NCBI RefSeq assembly: GCF_011682145.1
Contig: NZ_WHJH01000020.1
Coordinates: forward strand, 1 to 64,000
Reading direction: 5' to 3'
Source of the DNA: Massilia mucilaginosa
GTDB taxonomy: Bacteria; Pseudomonadota; Gammaproteobacteria; Burkholderiales; Burkholderiaceae_D
DNA length: 64,000 nucleotides
In this document: positions 8,085 to 17,279 of the stretch, piece by piece
Numbering within the stretch: position 1 is the stretch's first letter
Layout of the letters: each line of letters starts with the position of its first letter
Translations under genes and position numbers: made by a program
Notes under the pieces: generated by a model
Database searches by the model: none
Told to the model about the DNA's origin: nothing
The model's input: only the letters and a program-made list of their open reading frames with translations

Positions 8085-8531
8085 ATGCGCATCGTAAACC
8101 GGCTGGCCACCTTGATCGCCGCCGGCCTGCTGTCCTGCGGGCCGGCGTTTGCGCGGCCACTCGACGTCGACAAGGTCCGGCCGACCGGCTTGACTGTCAA
8201 TCAAGCCAAGCGGCTCCTGATGGTGGTGCTGAAACACGAGCGCGTCGACATGAGCGACAGCGCCTGGTGGATCGACGAGCCATTCCGTGGCCGCGATGGC
8301 CTGTATCCGGGCTATCGCAGCTTTGCCCTTGTGTACAGCCACCCCAAGAATGCGATGTCGTTCACGCACGGCCATTGCGCGGTCAATGTGCTGACCGGCG
8401 ATGTCTGGGTGGCGAACAGCTGCAAACGCATCAGCTTCCCGGCCTTGACCAAACTTCAGCACGGCATTTCCTTGCGGACTGGCAAAAAACGCCCCAGCGC
8501 CAGGGTGGCACGCGACGACTTCGGCTGCTGA
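8085..8531 (+). CDS. Exported protein of unknown function
   Basis: 148 residues from ATG 8085; a GTG at 8076 is an in-frame alternative. An N-terminal signal peptide ends around PAFA-RP. The mature part has HGHCAVNVLTGDVWVANSC, a compact pattern seen in uncharacterised periplasmic proteins of related bacteria, with two cysteines. It follows the small lipoprotein gene by 27 bases and may share its transcript. Its 3' end overlaps, on the other strand, a possible remnant gene. Confidence 0.6.
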   Translation: MRIVNRLATLIAAGLLSCGPAFARPLDVDKVRPTGLTVNQAKRLLMVVLKHERVDMSDSAWWIDEPFRGRDGLYPGYRSFALVYSHPKNAMSFTHGHCAVNVLTGDVWVANSCKRISFPALTKLQHGISLRTGKKRPSARVARDDFGC

Positions 8532-8764
8532 TGCCGGCGCTGCCCGCCCAGCTGCTCGCCGAGCGCCAGCGCGCCGGCAAACTCGTCGGCCGACAAGTCC
8601 TCGCCGGAACGGATGGTGGTCGATGCGGACGCAAACTTGGGCGCGCTGACCACGGTGCCTGTGATGTAGGCCCCTTTGTTCGCGGTGCAGGTCGATTGTT
8701 CCGAAGCGATTGCATACAGCGAGTGGGACAACAAAAGCAGAGCAAAGATTGATTTAGTCGATTT
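8456..8764 (-). pseudogene. Possible remnant of a small exported-protein gene without a start codon
   Basis: On the minus strand an AGGAG site (8769-8773) is followed by an open frame that reads as a signal peptide (KSTKSIFALLLLSHSLYAIAS) and then CTANKGAYITGTVVSAPKF. There is no ATG or GTG at the proper place; the codon there is AGT, and only internal TTGs are available. The beginning looks like real protein, while the last 40 residues look like antisense of the neighbouring gene. Best read as a decayed or truncated gene. Confidence 0.3.
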
Positions 8765-9022
8765 ACTTCTCCTGTTTCAGGCATTGTGGGGAAGGCGCCG
8801 GGCCAGCCGGTACCCATGTGCGCGCCGGTCGATCGGAGAGGCTGGTTTGACGGGGAATCGCTTCCGATCTTTACCGCAGGGCAGCAAATAGCATGCATGA
8901 CGATAGTTTCGGTTCTGTGACAAATGTTGATCGCGAGGCCAAATTTGCAACACAGGGCCGCTGGCGCGCCTGGCGTGATATCGTCTTCGGCTGGGCGTTT
9001 TTTGCCGCGCCGCGCGGCGCCG
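8532..9022. other. Gene-poor stretch between exported protein and WG-repeat gene
   Basis: About 490 bases. The left half holds the remnant described at 8456-8764. From 8775 to 9022 I see no gene, RNA or clear repeat. Confidence 0.5.
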
Positions 9023-11116
9023 TCAGCGCCCCGCGATGGCGTCGAGTGCCGGGGTGCGCAGCCACAGTGGAATCGACGACAGCGGCGCGCCGGCGCGCAC
9101 CGCGCGCTCGCAGGCGGCGGCGTCGAGCAGGGCGCCCCAATACCCGGCCAGGCTGTGCGCGTCCCAGCGCTCGGGCGGCGTGGAGCGCTGGGCGTCGAGG
9201 CGGCTCCAGCGCTTGTCGCGGCCGTACAGGGAACGGGTCAGCGCCAGGCCCTCCGCGCTCATGCAGACGGCCGGGATCTGGTAGGCCGAGTGGACATTCT
9301 TGCGGATCAGCGCTTCGAGCCGCGCGCTGGTCTGGTAGCGCGCGGGCAGGTGCGCCAGGGCGGCGGCGTTGGCGAGGGCCGCGGCGTCAGCCAGTGCGGC
9401 AGTGACCTGGTCTTCGGCCAGGGCCAGGATGCCGTCCGGGGAGCCGGTGACAAGACGTAGCAGGACATCGTCGTCGTCGTCGTCATCGTCGTCCAGGCTT
9501 GAGGCAGCCTCGATCGCCAGTTCCAGCGTCGCCAGGCTCGGCGCGCAGGTCAGCCACAGGTCGCCCCATTCGTCGCCGTCGCCGGTGTCGCCGCTCCAGT
9601 TCAGGGCCAGCCACAGGCGGTTCGCCTCGGGGGCGCCGCCGGCGCCGGGCAGGGGAGTATCGAGGCTGAGCTGCCACGCGTAGTACCAGGTATTGTGCGG
9701 CTGGCCGGCGAAGTCGGGCTCGTTATCGGGCGGGCCGAATTGCGCACTCAGGCGCGCCACGCAGTCCTCCTTGATCCGCTGCAGAAGCGCACTGCGTTCT
9801 TCTGCCAGGAACTGGTAGTAGCCGACCAGTTCTTCGTTGAGGTAGAACCGGACAATGCGGCTGCGGCTGGTCAGGTACCGGGCGATGGCTGCGTCGTCAT
9901 CCTCATCCTGGTCCTCGTCATCCTCGTCGTCTTCGCCCTCGTTTTCGTCGTCGACCTGGCCTTCGAGCGCGAACAACTGGAGCTTGCGTTCGGTGTCGAG
10001 CAGCATCGCCTTGGCGAAGTCGATCAGAGCGTCGGGCGAGGGAAGCTTGTCCATCAGGGTGTGCGGCGGGGCCACGAAGAAACGCTCCGGCAGTGCGATC
10101 GGCGCGCCCACGGGGCTGGTCCAGAGCAGGCGCGCCTCGGCGTCGTACAGCGCGGCGTACTGGCCTTCGGCGCACGATTCGCGGCGCAGGCGGTAGGCGA
10201 TGCGGGCCTCGCGGTCGAGCATCAGCAGATCGTCGTCGTCGCCGAAGAAGACGGCCAGCGGCGTGTCCGTTTCCGTTTCTTCGAACATGCCGCCGTCGTC
10301 CGTCAGCGGTTCGAGCGCGTTGGCAGGCACCGCGACGAATTCGCCTTCGATGTCCAGGATGCCCCATGTGGCTGGAGGATTGGGCTGTCCCTCGATGCGC
10401 TGGTCCTCATGCGCGGTGCGTCCCAGGGCGAACCCGTGCTCGTTGATTTCGCCGCCCCAGTCCATGCCGTCGACGTGGAATTTGCCATGCCGCGTGACGT
10501 AGTAATAGTCGCTTTCGCGTATCACACCGTCGACCATCTCGTTGCACCCAGTGGGTGCGCCGGGGAAGAATCTGTCGCCGCGCGCATCGAGGAAGCCCGT
10601 GTCGTAATCCCAGCTGCTTTCCCCGTGCCCGAAAAATGCCAGGCCGCCGGCATTGAAGTCGTCGATAAACCGGTACCCGGGCTGCACGATCCATGCGCCG
10701 CTCGGGTCAATCAGGCCATACTGGTTTTCTCCGACCGAGACAGGCGCCGCGCCATCGGCGCAAAAACGCAGTGCCTTGACGAAGCGCGGTGCAATCGCCC
10801 AGCCGCCCTGTTTGTTCAGATAGCCGGCCTGGTCGCGCTTGCCGATCCTGGCGGCCGCCAGGCCGTTCTCGCCGAAATCGCCGGCCTCGCAAAACTCGCC
10901 ATCGAAAGCAAACTCGCCGTGCTTGTCGATGTAGCGAAAGGTGTCCGGCGCGACCAGCACCGCCGCCAGGCCCCCATGAAAATGCCGCCCGCCGGTCAAG
11001 CGCGGCGCGACCGCTATTGTGCCGTCCACGTGCATGTAACCCAACAGAGCGTCCTTGCGGAACGGCGACAGGCCGTCGTAGAAGGGGTGGGTACGCTCCA
11101 GTTCGGGCGCAACCAC
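9023..11116 (-). CDS. WG-repeat protein (5' end displaced by a frameshift)
   Basis: 697 residues from an in-frame GTG at 11116. The N-terminal half is a series of WG-type beta repeats, for example GYMHVDGTIAVAPRL, GYLNKQGGWAIAPRF and YGLIDPSGAWIVQPGY. The middle has very acidic runs (DDEDDEDQDEDDD, and nine consecutive Asp near residue 545). The C-terminal part is not recognised. WG-repeat proteins are thought to act as interaction scaffolds. No signal peptide. The frame stays open upstream of 11116 to the run of six C at 11205-11210; beyond it the natural start (MPTHPILIRN at 11327) is in another frame. So the gene as read is one base out, either a real mutation, a switchable tract or a sequencing error. 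Confidence 0.7.
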   Translation of the reverse strand: MVAPELERTHPFYDGLSPFRKDALLGYMHVDGTIAVAPRLTGGRHFHGGLAAVLVAPDTFRYIDKHGEFAFDGEFCEAGDFGENGLAAARIGKRDQAGYLNKQGGWAIAPRFVKALRFCADGAAPVSVGENQYGLIDPSGAWIVQPGYRFIDDFNAGGLAFFGHGESSWDYDTGFLDARGDRFFPGAPTGCNEMVDGVIRESDYYYVTRHGKFHVDGMDWGGEINEHGFALGRTAHEDQRIEGQPNPPATWGILDIEGEFVAVPANALEPLTDDGGMFEETETDTPLAVFFGDDDDLLMLDREARIAYRLRRESCAEGQYAALYDAEARLLWTSPVGAPIALPERFFVAPPHTLMDKLPSPDALIDFAKAMLLDTERKLQLFALEGQVDDENEGEDDEDDEDQDEDDDAAIARYLTSRSRIVRFYLNEELVGYYQFLAEERSALLQRIKEDCVARLSAQFGPPDNEPDFAGQPHNTWYYAWQLSLDTPLPGAGGAPEANRLWLALNWSGDTGDGDEWGDLWLTCAPSLATLELAIEAASSLDDDDDDDDDVLLRLVTGSPDGILALAEDQVTAALADAAALANAAALAHLPARYQTSARLEALIRKNVHSAYQIPAVCMSAEGLALTRSLYGRDKRWSRLDAQRSTPPERWDAHSLAGYWGALLDAAACERAVRAGAPLSSIPLWLRTPALDAIAGR

Positions 11117-11327
11117 CCAGCGGCCGCCCGCATCGATGTAGCCGGCGCCGCCGCCGATGGCACTGGCGGGGGCGATCAGGCCGCCCTTGCCGTCGTCGCG
11201 GAAGCCCCCCGACAGAGAGCAGGGCGGGCGAGGTCGGCATCACCCGGCCTTCGTGAATCAGGAGCACTTCGCGCGGGCCATCGCCAGCCTGCAGGTGGTT
11301 GCGGATCAGGATCGGATGGGTCGGCAT
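11117..11327 (-). pseudogene. Displaced 5' end of the WG-repeat gene (frameshift at C6 tract 11205-11210)
   Basis: From ATG 11327 the minus strand reads MPTHPILIRNHLQAGDG...SPALLSVGG, then leaves the coding frame at a run of six G (plus-strand C 11205-11210). With one base fewer it would continue as FRDDGKGGLIAPASA and GYIDAGGRWVVAPE, a normal WG repeat, straight into the large open frame. The restored gene would be about 767 codons. Confidence 0.6.
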
Positions 11328-11480
11328 GGTCGGTGCTTCTTTCAAGTGGAGGCGGTCAGCGCGGACCGCTAGTTAGTCTGATATTTTAACCGCTCGCCTT
11401 GACTATTAATCAAGATTCGCTTCGTGCTGCCCGAGCCGCACATACCCGTCGTCGTCGATGCACGCCTGCGCCAGGAAAAA

Positions 11481-12374
11481 TCAGGGCAGTTGCGCGCGCA
11501 GCCGTTCGATGGCGAATTCAGCGAACTGGCGCACCCGTGGCGACAAATGCAGCGCGTGCGGATACACCACCTGCAGCGGCTCGCTCGGCGCGCTGTACTG
11601 CGGCAGCACGCGCACCAGCGTACCGTTATCGAGATCCTCGCTCACATCCCACAGCGCCTTGTAGAAAATGCCGCCGCCCTCGCGCGCGATGCCCTGGGCC
11701 GCATCGCCATCGTTGCAGAAGAAGGTCGGTGTGATGGCGGCCGTGACCGCTTTGCCGTCGCGCTCGAACACCCAGTGCCGGGTCGAGTCGGCGCGGTACA
11801 CGATGCAGGCGTGCCGCACCAGGTCTTCCGGCGTGAGCGGCGCGCCGTGCCGTTCGATATAGCCGGGCGAGGCGCACATGATGCGGTAGCCGGTGGCGAT
11901 CGGGCGCGCGATCATGCTCGAATCGTTCAGGTTGCCGAAGCGCAGGGCGACGTCGATGGCCGACTCGACCATATCGACGTAGGCGTCGTCCAGGCTCAGC
12001 TCGATGCACAGGGCCGGATGCTGGCGCTGGAAGGCGGCCACGATGCCGCTCAGATAGCGGCGCCCGAAGCCGCGCGGCGCCGCCACCCGCAACAGGCCGG
12101 CGATGCTGGTGCGGCTGTCGGTCATGTCGGCCTCGGCATCCTGTACTTCGGCCAGGATGCGGATGCAGCGCTGGTGAAAGCGCGCTCCTTCCTGGGTGAG
12201 CGACTGCTTGCGCGTGGTGCGGTTGAGCAGGCGCACGCCAAGCCGGTCTTCCAGCGCCGCCATGCGCTTGCTCACCACCGCCAATGACAAGTCGAGTTCG
12301 CCGGCGGCGTCGGTCATGCTGCCGGTCTGCACCACGCGCGCAAAAATGCTCAGGTCGAGAATGTTGTCGATCAT
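11481..12374 (-). CDS. LysR-family transcriptional regulator
   Basis: 297 residues, standard LysR length. The N-terminal winged helix is clear: FARVVQTGSMTDAAGELDLS, then VSKRMAALEDRLGVRLLNRTTRKQ. The rest is the two-lobe effector domain, with SSMIARPI and CASPGYIERHG typical of the group that includes many drug- or aromatic-responsive regulators. It is divergent from the metallo-hydrolase gene across 103 bases, the usual layout when a LysR protein controls its neighbour. The effector is unknown. Confidence 0.92.
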   Translation of the reverse strand: MIDNILDLSIFARVVQTGSMTDAAGELDLSLAVVSKRMAALEDRLGVRLLNRTTRKQSLTQEGARFHQRCIRILAEVQDAEADMTDSRTSIAGLLRVAAPRGFGRRYLSGIVAAFQRQHPALCIELSLDDAYVDMVESAIDVALRFGNLNDSSMIARPIATGYRIMCASPGYIERHGAPLTPEDLVRHACIVYRADSTRHWVFERDGKAVTAAITPTFFCNDGDAAQGIAREGGGIFYKALWDVSEDLDNGTLVRVLPQYSAPSEPLQVVYPHALHLSPRVRQFAEFAIERLRAQLP

Positions 12375-12477
12375 GCGATTATCAACCTTGGGTAGATAGA
12401 CATTGTATTTTTAGCCCATGTATCAATGAAAGTGAAATAAATATAATCGATCGCCTTACCACTTTCAAGGAAGCAGC

Positions 12478-13467
12478 ATGAAAAATACTGTCCTGATCGG
12501 CGCTCTGGCGGCCGCCTTCTTCACCTTTGGTGCGGCCGCGCCCGGCGCATTCGCCCAGGCGGCGGCGAGCACCCGCATCAACAAGGTCCAGGCCGGTTAC
12601 CATCATTTCAAGGTCGGCAATGTGAACGTCACCGCGCTGTCCGACGGCACCCTGGCGATTCCGCCGGGCGAGCTGCTGACCAACGTGGCGCCGGCGCAAG
12701 TCGCAGCGCGCCTGGCGGCCACCTTCCAGGGCACCCATGTGGACGCTTCCGTGAACGCCTATCTGATCGAGAGCGGCGAGCGGCTGCTGCTGGTCGACAC
12801 CGGCAGCGGCGAACTGTACGGCCCGACCCTGAACAAGCTGGTCGCCACCCTGCAAGCGGCCGGCTACCAGCCGGGACAGATCACCGACATCCTGGTCACC
12901 CATATCCATACCGACCACACCGGCGGGCTGATGGATGGAAAGCGCATGGTTTTCCCCAACGCCACCGTGCACCTCGACAAGCGCGAGCTGGACTACTGGA
13001 TGAGCGCCGCCAGGCGCAGCGAAGCGCCCGAGTCCCGGCGCGCACTGTTCGACCAGGCGCTGATGAAGGTGAAACCGTACGTCGATGCCGGCAAGGTCAA
13101 GACCTTCGATGGCGCCACGCAGCTGTTCCCGGGTATCCGAGCGATCCCGAGCTACGGCCACACGCCGGGGCACAGCTTCTATGCGCTGGAAAGCGGCGGG
13201 CAGAAACTGGTGTTCTGGGGCGACCTGCTGCACGTGGCTGAAGTCCAGATGCCGGACCCGTCGGTGACGATCGTGTTCGATGTCGATGCGAAGGCGGCGG
13301 CGGCGCAACGCAAGCGCGCCTTTGCCGACGCGGCTGCGGAAAAATACCTGGTGGCGGGCGATCATGTCGCCTTCCCCGGCGTTGGCCGCTTGCGCGCCGA
13401 TGGCGATGGCTACCGCTGGGTGCCGATGCCGTACATCAACGACCATGTGGTGCCGGCAGCCAGATAG
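12478..13467 (+). CDS. Exported metallo-beta-lactamase-fold hydrolase
   Basis: 329 residues with a signal peptide (residues 1-29, cut after AFAQA). The zinc signature THIHTDHTGG gives HxHxDH; further ligands are in SYGHTPGHS and GDHV near the end. VTALSDGTLAIPP at the front is typical of MBL-fold lactonase/hydrolase relatives that sit beside LysR genes. The reaction is not known; lactone hydrolysis is one possibility. An AAGGAAGCAGC ribosome site precedes the ATG. It is probably controlled by the divergent LysR protein. Confidence 0.88.
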   Translation: MKNTVLIGALAAAFFTFGAAAPGAFAQAAASTRINKVQAGYHHFKVGNVNVTALSDGTLAIPPGELLTNVAPAQVAARLAATFQGTHVDASVNAYLIESGERLLLVDTGSGELYGPTLNKLVATLQAAGYQPGQITDILVTHIHTDHTGGLMDGKRMVFPNATVHLDKRELDYWMSAARRSEAPESRRALFDQALMKVKPYVDAGKVKTFDGATQLFPGIRAIPSYGHTPGHSFYALESGGQKLVFWGDLLHVAEVQMPDPSVTIVFDVDAKAAAAQRKRAFADAAAEKYLVAGDHVAFPGVGRLRADGDGYRWVPMPYINDHVVPAAR

Positions 13468-13678
13468 GCCGGGAAGCGGCGGCGCGCAAGGTGGGATGAG
13501 GAAACTGGTGCCCGGTGTCGAGGCCACCGGACCAGCCTGTCGCCGCATAAAACAGAGGCGGCGTACACCCACAGCCTAGGCGCCTGACGCTCACGCAACA
13601 CGATCTGCGTCTATCGCGCTAGCTCGCCTGCGCGCCGGGGTTGTGGTATGGAGTCGGACGGGAATGCGCGCCCTTGCA

Positions 13679-14893
13679 TCAGCTGCGCGCTTCGATGGCC
13701 GCCACCGGGCGCGGTTCCGACAGCCACAGTGCCAGTCCCAGCGCGGGAAACGCCATCCCCGCCAGCAACACCGCATGCCAGCCCCAAGTGGCGAACACCC
13801 ACCCGCCGAGCGCCGAGCCGAGCGCGCCGCCGGCGAAGAACAGCGCGATATACACCGAGTTCAGGCGACTGCGCACGTCCGGCGCCATGCCGAAAATGGC
13901 GCGCTGGCCCAGCACCAAGCTGGCGGCCACGCCCATGTCGAGGATGATCGAGGCCACCACCAGCACGCCCAGCGCCACCTCGCGCGACCCTGGAATCAGC
14001 AAGGGCAGGGCAAACGCCACCACGCCGAGGGTCAGCGCCACGCCGGTGGCCGGCAAGGTTTTGCCGGCGTCGGCCAGGCGCCCCGCGACCGGGGAGGCAA
14101 TCGCCCCGGCCATGCCGACCAGCGCAAAAATCGCGATGCCGGTCTGCGACATGTGGAACTGCGGCCCGGACAGCATCATCGGCGTGACGGTCCAGAACAG
14201 GCTGAAGGCGCCGAACAGGCCGGCCTGGTAAGCGGCGCGGCGGCGCAGCACCGGGGTGGTCTTGAACAAGGTCCACATCGAGCCGATCAGGCGTGCATAC
14301 GGCATCGTGGCGGTTGGCATGCGCTGCGGCAGCTTGACGCGCAGCACGGCGGCCAGCATCAGGGTCAGCACGGCGGCGGCGCCGAACACCACGTGCCAGT
14401 TGCTGGCATCGGCCACCAGACTGGCGACCGGACGCGCCAGCATGATGCCCATCAGCAAACCGCTGACCACCTGGCCCACCACCTTGCCGCGCGTCGCTTC
14501 GCGCGACAGATGGGCGGCAATCGGCACCAGGATCTGCGCCGCCACGGAACCGAGACCGATGGCCAGCGCCGCCGCCAGGAACACCCAGCCGCTCGTGCTG
14601 AAGGCGGCCGTGAGCAGCGCCACGGCGGTCAGCAGCAGCGCGCCGATCACCAGGCGCCGGTTTTCCAGCACATCGCCGAGCGGCACGATGAACAGCAGGC
14701 CGATGGTGTAGCCGACCTGGGTCAGGGTGACGATCAGCCCGGCGGCCGCGGCGGACAGGCCGGTGGCGCGGCTGATCGGCCCGACCAGGGTTTGTGCGTA
14801 GTAAAGATTGGCCACGATCAGGCCCGCCGCCACTGCCAGCAGCAGCACCATGCCGGACGAAATATCGCCTGTGTGTTCGGTGTTCGGTTTCAT
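13679..14893 (-). CDS. MFS transporter (12-helix efflux type)
   Basis: 404 residues from ATG 14893, which has AGAGGA eight bases upstream; a longer reading to 14977 is rejected. Twelve hydrophobic segments. The loop 2-3 motif is GDVLENRRLVIG, close to the MFS G-D-RRR consensus, and AAQILVPIAAHL with GKVVGQVVSGLLMGIML matches the AraJ/YdhP-like sugar or drug efflux branch. Substrate unknown. Divergent from a LysR gene across 127 bases, which probably controls it. Confidence 0.9.
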   Translation of the reverse strand: MKPNTEHTGDISSGMVLLLAVAAGLIVANLYYAQTLVGPISRATGLSAAAAGLIVTLTQVGYTIGLLFIVPLGDVLENRRLVIGALLLTAVALLTAAFSTSGWVFLAAALAIGLGSVAAQILVPIAAHLSREATRGKVVGQVVSGLLMGIMLARPVASLVADASNWHVVFGAAAVLTLMLAAVLRVKLPQRMPTATMPYARLIGSMWTLFKTTPVLRRRAAYQAGLFGAFSLFWTVTPMMLSGPQFHMSQTGIAIFALVGMAGAIASPVAGRLADAGKTLPATGVALTLGVVAFALPLLIPGSREVALGVLVVASIILDMGVAASLVLGQRAIFGMAPDVRSRLNSVYIALFFAGGALGSALGGWVFATWGWHAVLLAGMAFPALGLALWLSEPRPVAAIEARS

Positions 14894-15020
14894 ATTGCAT
14901 CCTCTGTTAATCAACTTGCGTTGAAGTGATGCCATTGTAGACAAAACCGGTCGGGCGATTATATGCTCATAATGCACTCATACTTTTCAGAATAGATGAA
15001 CAATCGATAGGGAAACACCC

Positions 15021-15944
15021 ATGGACAAGGTCAAGGCAATGCAAACATTCGTGCGCATCGTGGAAGCCAACAGCTTCTCGCGCGCGGCCGAGAGCCTGAA
15101 CCTGCCGCGCGCCTCGTTGACGGCCACCATGAAGAACCTGGAAGCCTTTTTAGGCCGCCAGTTGCTCCAGCGCACCACGCGCAAGCTCTCGCTCACGCCC
15201 GACGGCGCCCAGTATTACGCGCATTGCATCGAGATCCTGGCTGCGATCGATGCGTCCGAGCAACCGTTCCTTGGCGCGGAATCGGCGCGGCCCAGGGGCA
15301 AGCTGCGGATCGACCTGCCGTCGGCGCTGGCGCGGCACCTGATCCTGCCGCACATCGCCGCCTTCCACGACGCCTGTCCCGAGGTCGAGCTAAGCATCAG
15401 CATCACCGACCGCCTGGTCGACCTGATCCAGGATGGCATCGACTGCGCGGTGCGGGTCGGGCAGTTGCAGGATTCGTCCATGATCGGACGCCAGATCGGC
15501 GAGATGCGCTTCGTCACCTGCGCCGCGCCATCCTACTTTGCGCGCCATGGCGTGCCGCGGGCGATTGACGACTTGCATGCGCACCGCAGCGTGGTGCATT
15601 TTTCGGCGCGCACGGGGCGCCCGTTCGACTGGGATTTCGTGGTCGGCGAGGCGGTGGTCAAGGTGGCCATCAGCGGGCCGATCGCGGTCAACGATGCCGA
15701 TGCCAATCTCAGCTGCGCCTTGCAGGGGCTGGGACTGACCCAGGTCGCCACGTATCAGGTGCGACGCCACCTGGCCGACGGCGCGCTGGTGCAGGTGCTG
15801 GCGGACACGCCGCCGACGCCGATGCCGGTGTCGCTGCTGTATCCGCAGGGGCGGATGGCGGCGCCCAAGCTGGCCGCCTTCGCCGGCTGGCTGATGGCGC
15901 TGTTCGACAGCGACCCGGATCTTGCGCTGGCCGCCCGGGCCTGA
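15021..15944 (+). CDS. LysR-family transcriptional regulator
   Basis: 307 residues. The winged helix is MQTFVRIVEANSFSRAAES with LPRASLTATMKNLEAFLG and RQLLQRTTRKLSLT. The effector domain has QDSSMIGRQIGEM and CAAPSYFARHG. It reads away from the MFS gene, so it is likely to regulate that exporter. It ends three bases before the convergent alpha/beta-hydrolase gene. Confidence 0.92.
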   Translation: MDKVKAMQTFVRIVEANSFSRAAESLNLPRASLTATMKNLEAFLGRQLLQRTTRKLSLTPDGAQYYAHCIEILAAIDASEQPFLGAESARPRGKLRIDLPSALARHLILPHIAAFHDACPEVELSISITDRLVDLIQDGIDCAVRVGQLQDSSMIGRQIGEMRFVTCAAPSYFARHGVPRAIDDLHAHRSVVHFSARTGRPFDWDFVVGEAVVKVAISGPIAVNDADANLSCALQGLGLTQVATYQVRRHLADGALVQVLADTPPTPMPVSLLYPQGRMAAPKLAAFAGWLMALFDSDPDLALAARA

Positions 15945-15947
15945 TGC

Positions 15948-17036
15948 TCAGGGCCGGGCATGGGCCCTGGCCCACGAACCAATCAGTTCGAGTGCGCCCG
16001 GAGCGATGGTTTCTTCAATCCCGGCCACTTCGGAAAACGCGCCCGTCGTTGCGGTCTGGAAGAAATGGTTCAGGCCGGCCATGCGCCGCACGCTTGCTTT
16101 GGGATTGCCTGCCAGCGCGCGCGTGAGCGCAGGAATATTTTCTTCCGCCATCACCACCTGGTCTTTGTCGCCGACCAGGGCCAGCACCGCGCAACGCGGG
16201 CCTTGCAGCACCGGCACCGGGTCCGACGCCAGGAAGCTGCGCATCCACGGGGTGAGCAGGGGCGCCAGTTCGTCCGGCGACCAGGGGCGGCCGTGGGTTT
16301 TCTCGGCGTCCAGATATACCTGGCGGGCACGGCGTTCGCGCTCGGCCGCCGGCGCCTCGGCTGTCACGGCGGCAAAGACCGCCTTTTGCAGTGTCAGCTC
16401 GCGTTCGGTCTCGGTGGCGGACGTGCCGGCCATGCGCTGCTTGCGGGTGCGGTCGAGCAGCATCTGGTCGCCGCGAATGCCGTTTCCGGCCATCATCACC
16501 ACGAACACGATGCGCGGGTCCTTGCCGGCCACCATCGGCGCGATGATGGCGCCTTCGCTGTGGCCGATCAGGCCGATGCGTTGCGGGTCGATGTTGTTGC
16601 GGCTGCGCAGGAAGGCCACGCCGGCTTCGATGCCGGTGGCGAAATCGGCGGTGGTGGCGGTGTCGACGCTGCCGTTCGACTGGCCCAGGCCGCGCTTGTC
16701 GCTGCGCAGCACGGCGAAGCCGCGCCGGGTCAGGTCGTCGGCCAGCACGCGGTAGAACTGGTGGCCGAACAAGTCGCCATCGCGGTTGACCGGGCCGGAG
16801 CCGGGCACGATGACGACGGCCGGGAACGGGCCGGGGCCGGGTGGCGTGGTCAGGGTGCCGGCCAGATGGCTGGGACCGGACGGGTTGGCAAAGCTGACCG
16901 CGGTCTCGGCGTAGGGGACGGCGGCCGCCGGTGTTTGCGGGTGCCTGGGCTTGTCGCCGGCGTACAGGGGCACGGCGATGGCGCCGGCGAGGAGGGCGAT
17001 TGCGCCGAGAGTGCGGATCGGGCCGTGCTTGAGCAT
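15948..17036 (-). CDS. Exported alpha/beta-hydrolase
   Basis: 362 residues from ATG 17036 with a signal peptide (ALLAGAIAVPLYA). The nucleophile elbow is GHSEG, the oxyanion region is VVIVPGSGPVNRDGD, SDKRGLGQS follows, an acid lies in LVGDKDQVV and the His in GLNHFFQ. This is the pattern of serine esterases of the YqiA/BAAT-like group. The substrate is unknown. It is divergent from xylR across 243 bases that hold the shared 21-base motif, so it may belong to the xylose/xyloglucan regulon, possibly as an esterase removing acyl groups. That role is inference. Confidence 0.88.
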   Translation of the reverse strand: MLKHGPIRTLGAIALLAGAIAVPLYAGDKPRHPQTPAAAVPYAETAVSFANPSGPSHLAGTLTTPPGPGPFPAVVIVPGSGPVNRDGDLFGHQFYRVLADDLTRRGFAVLRSDKRGLGQSNGSVDTATTADFATGIEAGVAFLRSRNNIDPQRIGLIGHSEGAIIAPMVAGKDPRIVFVVMMAGNGIRGDQMLLDRTRKQRMAGTSATETERELTLQKAVFAAVTAEAPAAERERRARQVYLDAEKTHGRPWSPDELAPLLTPWMRSFLASDPVPVLQGPRCAVLALVGDKDQVVMAEENIPALTRALAGNPKASVRRMAGLNHFFQTATTGAFSEVAGIEETIAPGALELIGSWARAHARP

Positions 17037-17113
17037 GTTGGCTTTCGTTTTTGGTCTGGCTGGTCGACTGTGTGCTGCCGCGAGGGCGATTCCTCCCCCA
17101 GAATCGCACCGCT

Positions 17114-17134
17114 CCTTGGTGATTTTCATAATTG
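17114..17134 (+). promoter_or_regulatory. Shared 21-base motif, copy A (alpha/beta-hydrolase-xylR intergenic)
   Basis: Copy A of a sequence found three times in the window, consensus CCTTGGTsATTTTCrTAAT followed by wG. It differs from copy C (41959) at two positions and from copy B (29364) at four. It lies 78 bases before the hydrolase start and 146 before xylR. Likely an XylR site; the binding protein is inferred. Confidence 0.65.
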
Positions 17135-17199
17135 AACTTCCACCCCGTTGCTTGCAGAATAAGCCGCAGCCTCGCACCTGTCCATTGATACTGAAGTAA

Positions 17200-17225
17200 T
17201 TTGTTTTAGTTATACAATAAACAAA
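17200..17225. promoter_or_regulatory. Inverted repeat upstream of xylR
   Basis: TTTGTTT and AAACAAA arms separated by 12 bases, in an AT-rich patch 55-80 bases before xylR. It could be an operator or simply overlap the xylR promoter (TATACAAT inside the loop). Confidence 0.35.
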
Positions 17226-17279
17226 TGAAGCGCTCCCAAAAATGAGGGGCGCCAGCGGGGCTACAGGAGACAATCAAGC

